Source: GCA-2693325 sp964011675
GTDB taxonomy: Bacteria > Latescibacterota > UBA2968 > UBA8231
NCBI GenBank assembly: GCA_964011675.1
Contig: CAXGPR010000008.1
Span: 3,236-67,235 of the forward strand
DNA: 64,000 nt
Direction: 5' to 3'
In this document: piece by piece, positions 14,886 to 23,191 of the stretch
Position numbering within the stretch: position 1 is the stretch's first letter
Layout: every line of letters starts with the position of its first letter
Made by a program: the position numbers and the translations under genes
Notes under the pieces: model-generated
What the model saw: only the letters and a program-made list of their open reading frames with translations
Told to the model about the DNA's origin: nothing
The model's database searches: none

Positions 14886-16457
14886 GTGAGCGACTACGAC
14901 TTAATCATTTCTAACGGCATTATAGTCGACGGCGCACGCGCGCCACGCTACAGAGGCGATGTCGGTATTCGCTCCGATCGCATCGTCGCGCTTGGCGACC
15001 TGAGCGGTGCCAGCGCAGCTCTATATATTGACGCACAGGGCCAATGCGTCGCGCCCGGCTTTGTCGACGTGCACAATCACTCCGATGGCTGGCTTCGCAA
15101 AACCCCCAACTTCACGCCAAAAACGCTACAGGGGTTCACAACGGAAGTTATTATGGCCGACGGAATTTCCTACGCTCCCGTGGACTCTCAGACCTGGCCC
15201 CATTGGGTCTACTACATGCGCGCACTCAACGGCCTGCAGCTTTCCGACTACGACGGGTGGGAAAGCTTAGACGATTACATGCGCGGGCTCGACGGAACAA
15301 CCTGCCAAAACGCCATAACTCACCTGCCCTACGCACATCTGCGCACGATGGCTATGGGCTGGGGACGCGCAGTGCCCGACGACGTACAAATGGGTGAAAT
15401 TATCACCGGCGTAGAGCGAGGCATGGCTGAGGGCGCCGTGGGACTTTCCACCGGACTTGACTACATAGCTGAGTGTTTTTCGACCACGGACGAGTTGGTC
15501 GAAGCGTGTGCCGCCATGGCGCCACAACAGGGCCTCTACGTTACACATATACGTTACAAGAAGGGCACGTTAGAAGCGGTCAAGGAAGCGGTAGAAATCG
15601 GTCGGCGCGCCGGCGTGCCGGTCCATATTTCTCACTTTAAGGGCACGACGCCGCAGCAGATAGACGAGCTATTGAGCTACGTAGACAGCGTCGCCGTCAA
15701 CGAAGTCGATTTTTCCTTTGACGTATATCCCTATCTGCCGGGTTCGACCATGCTAAACTACATGCTGCCCTACGAAGTGTGGGAAGACGGCCCGCTAGGC
15801 GTGATCTCTAAACTGGCCAACCCCGCCGTCCGCAGTCGGTTTGCACGCGTAATCGACCGCTATGAAGTCGACCTTGACCGTATTTATATCGCCTGGCTGC
15901 CCGGACGGGAAAACGCCCGCTTTATTGGTCAAGCGCTGGGGGCGTATGTGAAGGAAACGGGCAAAACGCCAGTAGACGCGCTGTGCGATCTATTAATCGA
16001 CGAAAACTTAGCCGTACTCCTAGTATTTCACCATGGAGACGACGCGCTGGTCTACCCCTTTTTGGCTCACGAAAAATACATGATGGGCACCGATGGCATC
16101 TACTTCCCCGACGGCGCTGTACATCCCCGTCTCTACGGCTCAGCCGGTCGCCTGCTCGGCCCCTGCGTGCGCGATCACGCCCTATTCTCATTAGAAGACG
16201 CCGTTTACAAACTCAGCGGTTATCCGGCTCAGCGCTTTGGCATTAAGGAAAGGGGACTGCTTAAGGAAGGGTATTTTGCCGATGTGGTCATTTTTGACGA
16301 TCAGACCGTACAGGACAGGGCCACGTATGCGGATCCCCACCAGTTTTGCAATGGGTTTACTCACGTCGTCGTTAACGGAGTGCCGATTATTGAGGGGGGT
16401 AAAGAGTGCGCGTTGACGGGCGAGTTGCCCGGACGCACCCTGCGGTTTAACGCTTAA
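14886..16457 (+). CDS. D-aminoacylase-type amidohydrolase (amidohydrolase 3 family)
   Basis: A 523-residue metal-dependent amidohydrolase. DYDLIISNGIIVDGARAPRY forms the N-terminal beta-sandwich, and CVAPGFVDVHNHSDGW carries the HxHSD zinc ligands. GLSTGLDYIAE, THIRYKKG and VPVHISHFKG supply barrel ligands, and MMGTDGIYFPDG the catalytic Asp. These match N-acyl-D-amino-acid deacylases and related dihydropyrimidinase-like enzymes, which hydrolyse amide or cyclic amide bonds in the cytoplasm. GTG at 14886 begins just after the stop of the beta-rich protein gene. The partner's binding-like domain suggests a modified-sugar or peptide-like substrate, but this is not established. Confidence 0.85.
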   Translation: MSDYDLIISNGIIVDGARAPRYRGDVGIRSDRIVALGDLSGASAALYIDAQGQCVAPGFVDVHNHSDGWLRKTPNFTPKTLQGFTTEVIMADGISYAPVDSQTWPHWVYYMRALNGLQLSDYDGWESLDDYMRGLDGTTCQNAITHLPYAHLRTMAMGWGRAVPDDVQMGEIITGVERGMAEGAVGLSTGLDYIAECFSTTDELVEACAAMAPQQGLYVTHIRYKKGTLEAVKEAVEIGRRAGVPVHISHFKGTTPQQIDELLSYVDSVAVNEVDFSFDVYPYLPGSTMLNYMLPYEVWEDGPLGVISKLANPAVRSRFARVIDRYEVDLDRIYIAWLPGRENARFIGQALGAYVKETGKTPVDALCDLLIDENLAVLLVFHHGDDALVYPFLAHEKYMMGTDGIYFPDGAVHPRLYGSAGRLLGPCVRDHALFSLEDAVYKLSGYPAQRFGIKERGLLKEGYFADVVIFDDQTVQDRATYADPHQFCNGFTHVVVNGVPIIEGGKECALTGELPGRTLRFNA

Positions 16458-16471
16458 GGTATGCGCAGATT

Positions 16472-16813
16472 CTAGTAGGCATTTACGGGGCCGCCGTTCC
16501 AACAGCCAATGCGCTCGCCTTTCGGACTGAGCAAAATAGCCGATTGCTCTTTGAGCTCAACGTACACTGTCCGCGATAAATACATCCAACACCAGTAGCA
16601 GGTCTCTTTTGGACCGAGCATGACGACTTGACCTTCTGGCAGGCGCACCAGCAAATTGCCATCGACCAGCCGTCTTATCATCTTCGCCGCGACAAAATCG
16701 CCCTCTCGCAACGCCGCTTTAGCTACGGGGTCGGGCTCTTCAAGCACCTTATTGTTTAAGGCAGCACACCCGGCTAGGCAGATCAAAAACGCTCCGAAAA
16801 ATACGAATCTCAA
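16472..16813 (-). CDS. Small predicted lipoprotein
   Basis: A 113-residue protein whose first 20 residues are a lipoprotein signal (FVFFGAFLICLAGC, lipobox LAGC with Cys at about 16). The mature part is a small beta domain: DFVAAKMIRRLVDGNLLVRL then GQVVMLGPKETCYWCWMYL; two further cysteines (CYWC) could form a disulfide or bind metal. No family recognised. Its start overlaps the stop of the CoA transferase gene by 4 nt (ATGA), so it is co-translated with that enzyme, an unusual pairing of an envelope lipoprotein with a cytoplasmic enzyme. Confidence 0.7.
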   Translation of the reverse strand: MRFVFFGAFLICLAGCAALNNKVLEEPDPVAKAALREGDFVAAKMIRRLVDGNLLVRLPEGQVVMLGPKETCYWCWMYLSRTVYVELKEQSAILLSPKGERIGCWNGGPVNAY

Positions 16814-17997
16814 AGAACGTCCTCAGCCCGTAGTCCGGCTATCTCGTCCGTACTCAGCCCCAACAGAGAAGTCAACACGTCCTCTGTATGCTGACCAAGC
16901 GTAGGCGCCGAATCTCGCAGTCTAACCGGCGTCTGCGAAAACTTAAACGGCGAGTTGGGCATGGTCTGTCGCCCCGCAATCGGATGCACCAATTCGACGA
17001 TCATCTGGCGAGCCGCAACCTGTTCGTCGGCACACACGTCGGCCACGCTGTGAATGGGACCACTCGGAATACCGGCAACTCCCAATATGTCACACCATTC
17101 GACAACGCTTCTTTCGGCAAAATCCGACTGCAGCAGCGGCTCCAACTCGGCGTGATTTTTTGTCCGACTGGCATTGTCGACAAACCGCTTATCTGCCGCG
17201 AGCTCTTCCCGCCCCAGGGCACTACACAGCTTCTGCCACAGGTTATCATTTCCTGCGGCAATGACGATATACCCATCCGACGCCAGAAAAAACTGGAAAG
17301 GAGTAATCGCCGGATGGCGGGAACCAAGGGGCTGAGGGACGTCGCCGTTTACGTAAAACCGCGCAATTGCGTTTTCTAACAGAGCCACTTGACAGTCTAA
17401 CATCGAGATATCGATCTGCTGTCCCTGCCCGCTTTCCTTGGCTCGCCCCCAAGCGGCGAGTATACCTACTACGCCAAAGAGAGCAGCCGACAGATCTCCC
17501 ACCGATGAGCCAACGCGCACGGGCGTTCCTCCGGACTCTCCCGTTATACTGGCGATGCCTCCCATCGCCTGGACGATTACGTCATAGGCCGGCCGATGCG
17601 CGTAAGGACCCGTCTGGCCAAATCCCGAAATGGAGGCGTACACCAGCCGTTGATTCTCTTTGTGGATACGCTCATAATCGAGGCCAAACCGCGCCATACT
17701 GCCCGGTCTGAAGTTCTCTATCAGCACGTCGCACTCAAGCGCTAGACGTTGCACGAGCTGGGCCCCGGCCTCCTTGCGTAGGTCAATAGTCACGCTTTTT
17801 TTGCCCCGGTTGACGCTCGCAAAATAGGCGCTTTCGCCGTTTTGGAACGGACCAAAATCTCGCGATTCATCCCCCTTTTCAGGCAGCTCTACTTTGATGA
17901 CCTCCGCGCCCAGATCGGCCAGTATCATCGAGGCATAAGGGCCGGCCAGTACGCGCGTCAGATCGAGGACTCGCATGCCCTCCAGCAGGTTTTCCAC
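16810..17997 (-). CDS. Family III CoA transferase (CaiB/BaiF type)
   Basis: A 395-residue enzyme. The N-terminal LLEGMRVLDLTRVLAGPYAS and ADLGAEVIKVE are the family III signature. The catalytic aspartate lies in VRVGSSVGDLSAALFGVVG, and the middle block ISGFGQTGPYAHRPAYDV is conserved. Such enzymes move CoA between carboxylic acids (formyl-, carnitine-, succinyl-, malyl-CoA). DESRDFGPFQNGESAYFASVNRGKKS follows the pattern of succinyl-CoA-dependent members, but the substrate is not determined. GTG at 17997 with GAGGA 7 nt upstream is the start. It lies directly after the GHMP kinase gene and before a small lipoprotein gene. Confidence 0.85.
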   Translation of the reverse strand: MENLLEGMRVLDLTRVLAGPYASMILADLGAEVIKVELPEKGDESRDFGPFQNGESAYFASVNRGKKSVTIDLRKEAGAQLVQRLALECDVLIENFRPGSMARFGLDYERIHKENQRLVYASISGFGQTGPYAHRPAYDVIVQAMGGIASITGESGGTPVRVGSSVGDLSAALFGVVGILAAWGRAKESGQGQQIDISMLDCQVALLENAIARFYVNGDVPQPLGSRHPAITPFQFFLASDGYIVIAAGNDNLWQKLCSALGREELAADKRFVDNASRTKNHAELEPLLQSDFAERSVVEWCDILGVAGIPSGPIHSVADVCADEQVAARQMIVELVHPIAGRQTMPNSPFKFSQTPVRLRDSAPTLGQHTEDVLTSLLGLSTDEIAGLRAEDVL

Positions 17998-17998
17998 T

Positions 17999-19717
17999 CT
18001 AGTCCTCGCCAGGCAGACCTACGAGCTCGGCTCCCCGTCCGGGGGTAGCCACACAGCGTTCTATTGGGCCTTCAATACCCAGCTCGTCGGAAAGAAACCG
18101 AGCAAAGGAGTCTCGGCCAGTCCCGTATATATAATCACGGTGGATTAGCCCACCCATATTGCCTCCCCAACCGGCCCCCAAGCGCTGGACAGCCCCAGCT
18201 TCTAGTCCGCCCGTCTCGATTAGATACTCATTGACCCTTCGAACGGCGAGGTCGTATTCAGGTGTCATTCGCCCATAACCACCGGGGAGAAAACACAAAC
18301 GGCCTCGGTGATCGCCCGCATCAGCCAACTGGCTTAGGGACGCCAATTCGGACTGTTCGACCTCGTGGTCAAAATCTCCGTAATGCGAAATACGCGCTAG
18401 CTCGAGCGCTGTGGGCATATCTCCCTTTGCTATATATTCGAGCACGTAGCGAACGCGATCCTGCTCCGCCAGGCCAAAGGCGAATCGGCGCCGCAGGTAG
18501 ATCGGGGTATCCTCGTCCAAAGCCTGAAACTTTCCCGTTATTTCGCTTTCATACATGTGCCTATACTCATCACCCACTCCATTTTGCTCAGCATCCGTCG
18601 CCATCTCTCTTAAGGTCGTTTGCGCTGGCATAACCTCCAACAGGCGATATATTGCCTGCGGACTAAGCCCCAGTCGCTCCTCAGATATATCGCGTATCAT
18701 CCCAATCGAATCCCACCAGTCTGAGCAAAGTCCCTTGAATTCCGGTTCGTCTCGCATCGACGGCAGGAGGCGATCTCGCACGTAGAAAGTACCAAGCGGG
18801 TAGGCGACAACCGTTTCTTCTTTGACCGACTCGTCGTACACCCTGGGCACGCCCGTATCCAATACCATGGCCAAATAGGATTCCGGCAGCGGAGCTGCGC
18901 CCGTTGCAATAGCGGGGAAAACACCTACGCCAACCAGTTGGGCGCTGCGCCCCATCACCATCCCCCCATGGTCAGCCGTTCCTCCGCGCGTCCCCCGAAT
19001 CCATTCGGAGGTGCCCACTCCGTCCACCAAATCGGATTCCGGCAGATCCTCGCGCGGCTGCAAGTCGTTTGCACCAAGAGCGGCGCAGGCGGTAGAAATA
19101 ACGAGCGCCGAGGAAGAAGACATGCCTCCGCTTGGCGACACGTTGCTCCATACGAGGGCATCCATACCACAGAATGTCTGCCGCGCGCGAAAGTAGCTCT
19201 CCAGGTAGACGAGTTGACCCGTAACGAGCACAGACCAGTGATGGTCCTGTGCGCTGCCCGTTTCTTCTAAGCGCTGCTGACATACTTGCCCAGCGTAGTG
19301 CATAAGCGCTTCTCGAGTCGCAACGCATTCACCGGGTATAATCTCGGTTAGCTGAAGCTCAAAGGGTTCAAAACGGTCTACCGCCTCTCCCTGATATTCC
19401 AAGTGACTTGCGAACCGCACCATTCCGTCGTCGCGAACGCGCGCAATGGTTAGGGTATCTGAACCGCGCACGGCGATCCGAACCGAAGGCATACCCCCAT
19501 AGTCGATGTGCATACCCATTAAATTCATCTGCCCCGGGCAGCGCGCGATCACGACTTCCCCATCCGAACCGTACCGCTCAACAAAGAGATTCAACGCCTG
19601 ACTGTAGTGCTCTTTCCAGACATCACATGCATCCGCACCGTAGACTTCTGATAGAAAACCGTCAAGCACAGTTCCCTGCAACGCTTGCAACCACTGCGAA
19701 ACACTGGCTTTGTTCAT
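17999..19717 (-). CDS. Galactokinase-like GHMP kinase, enlarged and atypical
   Basis: A 572-residue GHMP-fold kinase, much longer than bacterial galactokinases (about 390). The N-terminal motif reads ARCPGQMNLMGMHIDYGG, where canonical GalK has GRxNLIGEHTDY: the Arg and Glu that contact the sugar are Gln and Met, while the His and Asp are kept. The nucleotide loop is SPSGGMSSSSALVIS. GTRGGTADHGGM holds the catalytic Asp, in the place of CGxMDQ. The C-terminal GAGWGGNMGGLIH matches the third GHMP motif. So it should phosphorylate a sugar-like alcohol, probably not galactose. A helical insertion (about residues 300-470) distinguishes it. One nucleotide separates it from the CoA transferase gene downstream. 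Confidence 0.75.
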   Translation of the reverse strand: MNKASVSQWLQALQGTVLDGFLSEVYGADACDVWKEHYSQALNLFVERYGSDGEVVIARCPGQMNLMGMHIDYGGMPSVRIAVRGSDTLTIARVRDDGMVRFASHLEYQGEAVDRFEPFELQLTEIIPGECVATREALMHYAGQVCQQRLEETGSAQDHHWSVLVTGQLVYLESYFRARQTFCGMDALVWSNVSPSGGMSSSSALVISTACAALGANDLQPREDLPESDLVDGVGTSEWIRGTRGGTADHGGMVMGRSAQLVGVGVFPAIATGAAPLPESYLAMVLDTGVPRVYDESVKEETVVAYPLGTFYVRDRLLPSMRDEPEFKGLCSDWWDSIGMIRDISEERLGLSPQAIYRLLEVMPAQTTLREMATDAEQNGVGDEYRHMYESEITGKFQALDEDTPIYLRRRFAFGLAEQDRVRYVLEYIAKGDMPTALELARISHYGDFDHEVEQSELASLSQLADAGDHRGRLCFLPGGYGRMTPEYDLAVRRVNEYLIETGGLEAGAVQRLGAGWGGNMGGLIHRDYIYGTGRDSFARFLSDELGIEGPIERCVATPGRGAELVGLPGED

Positions 19718-19757
19718 AGTTTACTCCTGCCCGACTCGGCTGACCTGAGCCGAACGA

Positions 19758-20252
19758 TTATTGTGCAGCAATTAGGTCGGCCATATCGTATACGACGCCA
19801 TCCAATTGGACAGTACCCGTTGCAGAGAGAATGTTTTCCTGCACGATCACTGTCATATCCAATACCAGCACGCCTTCTTGTGCACCCGACATATTTATGG
19901 TCCCTTTGACAGGTATATTGGGATAGAGACCTTTGTCTACGTTTAACGTTCCGTCGAGAAAGAGCACGCCATCAGGGGAATATTCTATCATGGTCCACTT
20001 TTTCCCCTCAATCTGCACTAAACCCCCGCCATTAAATCCGACAACGGCTGTCGTATCAGCCGCAAGTGACGCAAAAAAGGCACTCTGAAAGCTCTGCACG
20101 AGCACGTTTGTCACAGCCACAGCTTCCGGCGGAATGCCTCTCTCTACTTCGTCGTCTGGCCCAGCAGAATTGCCTCCACCTCCCCCACACGCATACAGAG
20201 CGACAAAGCCACATAAGACCCCTACAAAAAACCTTTCTTTACACCAATTCAT
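19758..20252 (-). CDS. Predicted lipoprotein, function unknown
   Basis: A 164-residue protein with a lipoprotein signal: FFVGVLCGFVALYACGGGGG, Cys at about 23 followed by a glycine linker. The mature part is beta-rich with repeated amphipathic strands (VVGFNGGGLVQIEGKKWTMI, GVLVLDMTVIVQ and ATGTVQLDGVVYDMADLI), the look of a small envelope beta-barrel or sandwich. No family recognised. It lies 40 nt before the GHMP kinase gene and 12 nt after the glycerophosphodiesterase gene, on the same strand. Confidence 0.7.
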   Translation of the reverse strand: MNWCKERFFVGVLCGFVALYACGGGGGNSAGPDDEVERGIPPEAVAVTNVLVQSFQSAFFASLAADTTAVVGFNGGGLVQIEGKKWTMIEYSPDGVLFLDGTLNVDKGLYPNIPVKGTINMSGAQEGVLVLDMTVIVQENILSATGTVQLDGVVYDMADLIAAQ

Positions 20253-20264
20253 TTGCGTCCTCTC

Positions 20265-21005
20265 CTACGTTACATCAGTTTCTGCCATGCGCTTTAACAG
20301 ATCCTGTAGCACTGCGGGATAATTAGTCAATATACCATCGACTCCACAGTCTATAAGACGACGCATTTCTGCTTCGGTATCTGCGTAAAATGGATTGACG
20401 ACCATACCCTTTGCATGGGCAGCCGCTACGAGTTCAGGCGTTGTTACCGCATGTCCAGGCTGTAGAAATGTACACCCGACTGCATGGGCACGATGTAACG
20501 ACTTTTCCACGGGCGGCGCGCATCCCATACACACCGTCAGATGTTGGTTCACTCTTCGGGCCAGCACCACCGTTTGCTGGTCCGAAGATATAAAGGCGCG
20601 CTCCAGAAGACCTCGATTTGTCAAGCGGCGAACGCAGCGGGTGACCAACTCTACTCGATCGTGTTCATAGGCCTTGATGTGCACGTTGAGACGCACATCC
20701 CCCTCGAGCACGTCAAGCGCCTCGTCTAAACGAAGAAAACGCTGGCCGGCAAACTGATTGCCAAACCAGGCACCCGCATCCAATTGGCTTATTTCTTCCC
20801 ATCTCATAGAGCGCACCTGACCCGTACCGTTCGATGTCCGATCTACGGTCGCATCGTGTATTACGATCAGTTCGTCGTCCAAACTCAAGTGCACGTCGAG
20901 TTCGACTCCTTCTACTCCCAACCGCATCGCTTCGACTAGCGCTGATTCCGTATTTTCGGGATGCGTACCGGAGGCACCTCGATGGGCAAAAACGGCTACA
21001 TTCAT
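20265..21005 (-). CDS. Glycerophosphodiester phosphodiesterase
   Basis: A 246-residue TIM-barrel GDPD enzyme. FAHRGASGTHPENTESALVE carries the first catalytic His-Arg and the PENT motif. GVEGVELDVHLSLDDELIVI and HDATVDRTSNGTG carry the ExD metal ligands and the HD motif with the second catalytic His. Reaction: hydrolysis of glycerophosphodiesters to sn-glycerol-3-phosphate and an alcohol. No signal peptide is seen, so it is cytoplasmic. Its ATG overlaps the stop of the enolase-superfamily gene (ATGA), so they are translationally coupled. A metallophosphoesterase and a sugar/glycerol-type ABC importer lie within 10 kb, but the link is not proven. Confidence 0.9.
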   Translation of the reverse strand: MNVAVFAHRGASGTHPENTESALVEAMRLGVEGVELDVHLSLDDELIVIHDATVDRTSNGTGQVRSMRWEEISQLDAGAWFGNQFAGQRFLRLDEALDVLEGDVRLNVHIKAYEHDRVELVTRCVRRLTNRGLLERAFISSDQQTVVLARRVNQHLTVCMGCAPPVEKSLHRAHAVGCTFLQPGHAVTTPELVAAAHAKGMVVNPFYADTEAEMRRLIDCGVDGILTNYPAVLQDLLKRMAETDVT

Positions 21006-22102
21006 AGGACTATCTCTTCATAGGATTGAACATATTTTTTTAGGGCTTTCTGGTCGAGTTCACATCCCAAGCCCGGCTTTTTCGGAGTCTCCACGTAGCC
21101 ATTTTCAAAGCATATGGGCTCGATAATTAGATCGTCTTCTCTCGTCCATGAACCGACAAAATCCGACGCCATTTCGCAGTTTGGAGCGGCAGCTGCTGCG
21201 TGAATATAGGCCGTATCTACAATACCTAAATCGTTTCCCGAACCGTGCCAGCAAGCCATTCCAGCCCCTGCCGCAATGGCAGCATTTTTTTGGAAGCCAA
21301 ACAGACTCCCAACCAAATTCAAGCAATCCGCAAGGCCCTCTGTGAGCGCCGTCACAACGTGCGTTCCCGCACCCAAATGCTGTGCTAAGGGAAGGTTTAT
21401 TTCTTCTTTAATGCGCTTGTATCCCTCGATGTCTGACTTTGGGATCGGATCTTCAAAAACCTCCACATTGCCCAAAAGTTCCAGCTCTGCAGCGAGTGCG
21501 ATTGTTTGCTCGGCCGTGCGAAAGCGTTCATTGGGATCCACCGTCACCTTAAAATCAGGACCAGCAACCTCGAGAATTGCCCTCATCCTTTCTACCATCG
21601 GCTCTTCGATCCGACACTTTATTTTTATACCTTTAAAACCGTGCCTAAGAGCTCGCTCCACCGTGCGTTTTGAATCTTCAGGCTTTTGCTGACCCATCCA
21701 ATAGTCAGCTCGCACTCGGTTACGCACAGCACCACCCAGCAAGGCATGGACGGGTATATCCCGCATCTTTCCCACCAAGTCACACAGCGCTATTTCAAAC
21801 GCATCGTATGCGGGACCAGTCCCCACCCGCTGCACGTCTTCGCACCCGATCCCGTATATATCCTGTAGCGCAACGATTTCGGGATCTTTGCCCAATAGCA
21901 AGCTACCACCAGCTCGCACCTCTCCAATCGGCACACCGCGTCCCGTTTCGCCTAAGCCAACCAGCTCGCTATCCGTGCGCAGGCGCACAATGTGCTTGGG
22001 CACCTGGTCCCAACTCGTCTCGGGAACCCACTCAGCACTGTGCACACGGCCAGGGATCGTTGGCACTACAACGGTCCAAACATCTATTGCGTTAATTTTC
22101 AT
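21002..22102 (-). CDS. Mandelate racemase/muconate lactonizing family dehydratase
   Basis: A 366-residue enolase-superfamily enzyme. ATG at 22102 (MKINAIDVWTVVVPT), with AGGA upstream, is chosen over 22162. The barrel has FKGIKIKCR (the KxK base at the end of strand 2), FKVTVDPNERF, VEVFEDPIPK (metal Asp/Glu), LAQHLGAGTHV and the terminal MACWHGSGNDLGIV with a His. The pattern fits acid-sugar dehydratases, which turn aldonates or uronates into 2-keto-3-deoxy acids. Substrate unknown. It follows the M42 peptidase gene by 10 nt and is coupled to the GDPD gene by ATGA. Confidence 0.85.
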   Translation of the reverse strand: MKINAIDVWTVVVPTIPGRVHSAEWVPETSWDQVPKHIVRLRTDSELVGLGETGRGVPIGEVRAGGSLLLGKDPEIVALQDIYGIGCEDVQRVGTGPAYDAFEIALCDLVGKMRDIPVHALLGGAVRNRVRADYWMGQQKPEDSKRTVERALRHGFKGIKIKCRIEEPMVERMRAILEVAGPDFKVTVDPNERFRTAEQTIALAAELELLGNVEVFEDPIPKSDIEGYKRIKEEINLPLAQHLGAGTHVVTALTEGLADCLNLVGSLFGFQKNAAIAAGAGMACWHGSGNDLGIVDTAYIHAAAAAPNCEMASDFVGSWTREDDLIIEPICFENGYVETPKKPGLGCELDQKALKKYVQSYEEIVL

Positions 22103-22112
22103 AGGATCTTTC

Positions 22113-23177
22113 CTACGGGATAAAGCAGGCGTCTTTTTCCAACGACAAAACAAATTCAGCAAGCAGTTTAGCCGTATTATCGAGATCTTTAAGGGAAATC
22201 ACTTCAACCGGCGTATGCATATAGCGCTGCGGCAGGCTAACCAACGCGGCTGCCACCCCGGCGCGACTCAGTTGGATGGCGTTGGCGTCCGTGCCCGTTC
22301 CCCCAGGTTCGGCCATGATCTGATGGGGAATTTTCTTTTTTTTCGCTACGGCAACGAGCTGATCAAATACAACCGGATTGATATTTGCGCCTCGGTTGAT
22401 AACAGGTCCTCCTCCCAAAACACATTCCCCCACCTGACGCTTGTCCACGCCTGGATGATCCATCGACCAGGTCACGTCAACGGCAATGCCCACAAGGGGA
22501 TTTACGCCATACGCGCTGGTTTTTGCCCCGCGCAGCCCGATTTCCTCCTGCACGGTAGCGACGGAAAAAAGCGCGGCACGGCACGTCTTCTTAGACCGCG
22601 TAACCCGGCGCAGTGCCTCGGCGACAACCCAAGCCCCGGCCTTATTGTCGGTCGCACGCGACACAACGAGATCCCCGCGAAGTTCTTCAAAATTCGGATC
22701 GTAGGTAACGGGATCGCCGATCTCGACTATCTTACGCGCTTCTTCTGCCGAAGTGACGCCAATGTCGATCCACAGCTCGTGTTTGGCAGGCACTTTGGAG
22801 CGCTCTTCTGCTCGCATCAGGTGAATGGGTTTCTTCCCCAAAACACCCAGCACGGGCCCCTTGCGCGTATGAATCCGCACTTTGCGCCCAGGCACCATAC
22901 CCAAATCAAACCCACCAATCGTATCGAAGTACAGGTATCCTCGGTCGTCGATGTAAATGATCTGAAAACCCAACTCATCCATATGGCCAGCAAGCATAAC
23001 GCGCGGCCCATCTCCCGCACTATAGGAAGCAATCGCATTCCCATGCACGTCGACTTCCACTGCATCGGCATAGCGAGATACTTCCTCTTTCCACACCGAG
23101 CGCACAGGGCCTTCATAGCCAGAGGGACCCGGCGCCGCGAGCAGTTCTTTTAAGAATCGTTTGGATGCTTCCCGCAT
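22113..23177 (-). CDS. M42 family metallopeptidase
   Basis: A 354-residue dizinc aminopeptidase of the M42 family (glutamyl aminopeptidase/TET/endoglucanase M type). Ligands and motifs: MLAGHMDELGFQI (His, Asp), SRATDNKAGAWVV (bridging Asp), ATVQEEIGLRGA (catalytic Glu-Glu), and IAVDVTWSMDHPG. The terminal part has TGTDANAIQLSRAG. The ATG at 23177 has AAGGA 7 nt upstream and is preferred to the TTG at 23180. These cytoplasmic oligomers trim N-terminal residues from short peptides. It is part of a minus-strand unit with the symporter upstream, which suggests peptide or amino-acid intake feeding it. Confidence 0.9.
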   Translation of the reverse strand: MREASKRFLKELLAAPGPSGYEGPVRSVWKEEVSRYADAVEVDVHGNAIASYSAGDGPRVMLAGHMDELGFQIIYIDDRGYLYFDTIGGFDLGMVPGRKVRIHTRKGPVLGVLGKKPIHLMRAEERSKVPAKHELWIDIGVTSAEEARKIVEIGDPVTYDPNFEELRGDLVVSRATDNKAGAWVVAEALRRVTRSKKTCRAALFSVATVQEEIGLRGAKTSAYGVNPLVGIAVDVTWSMDHPGVDKRQVGECVLGGGPVINRGANINPVVFDQLVAVAKKKKIPHQIMAEPGGTGTDANAIQLSRAGVAAALVSLPQRYMHTPVEVISLKDLDNTAKLLAEFVLSLEKDACFIP

Positions 23178-23191
23178 CAAAATTCCTTTCC

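Noticed and set aside
21888..23153. A 421-residue open frame on the plus strand opposite the M42 peptidase
   Set aside because: It is antisense to a gene with complete catalytic motifs, has no ribosome site and reads as low-complexity residues without any family block.
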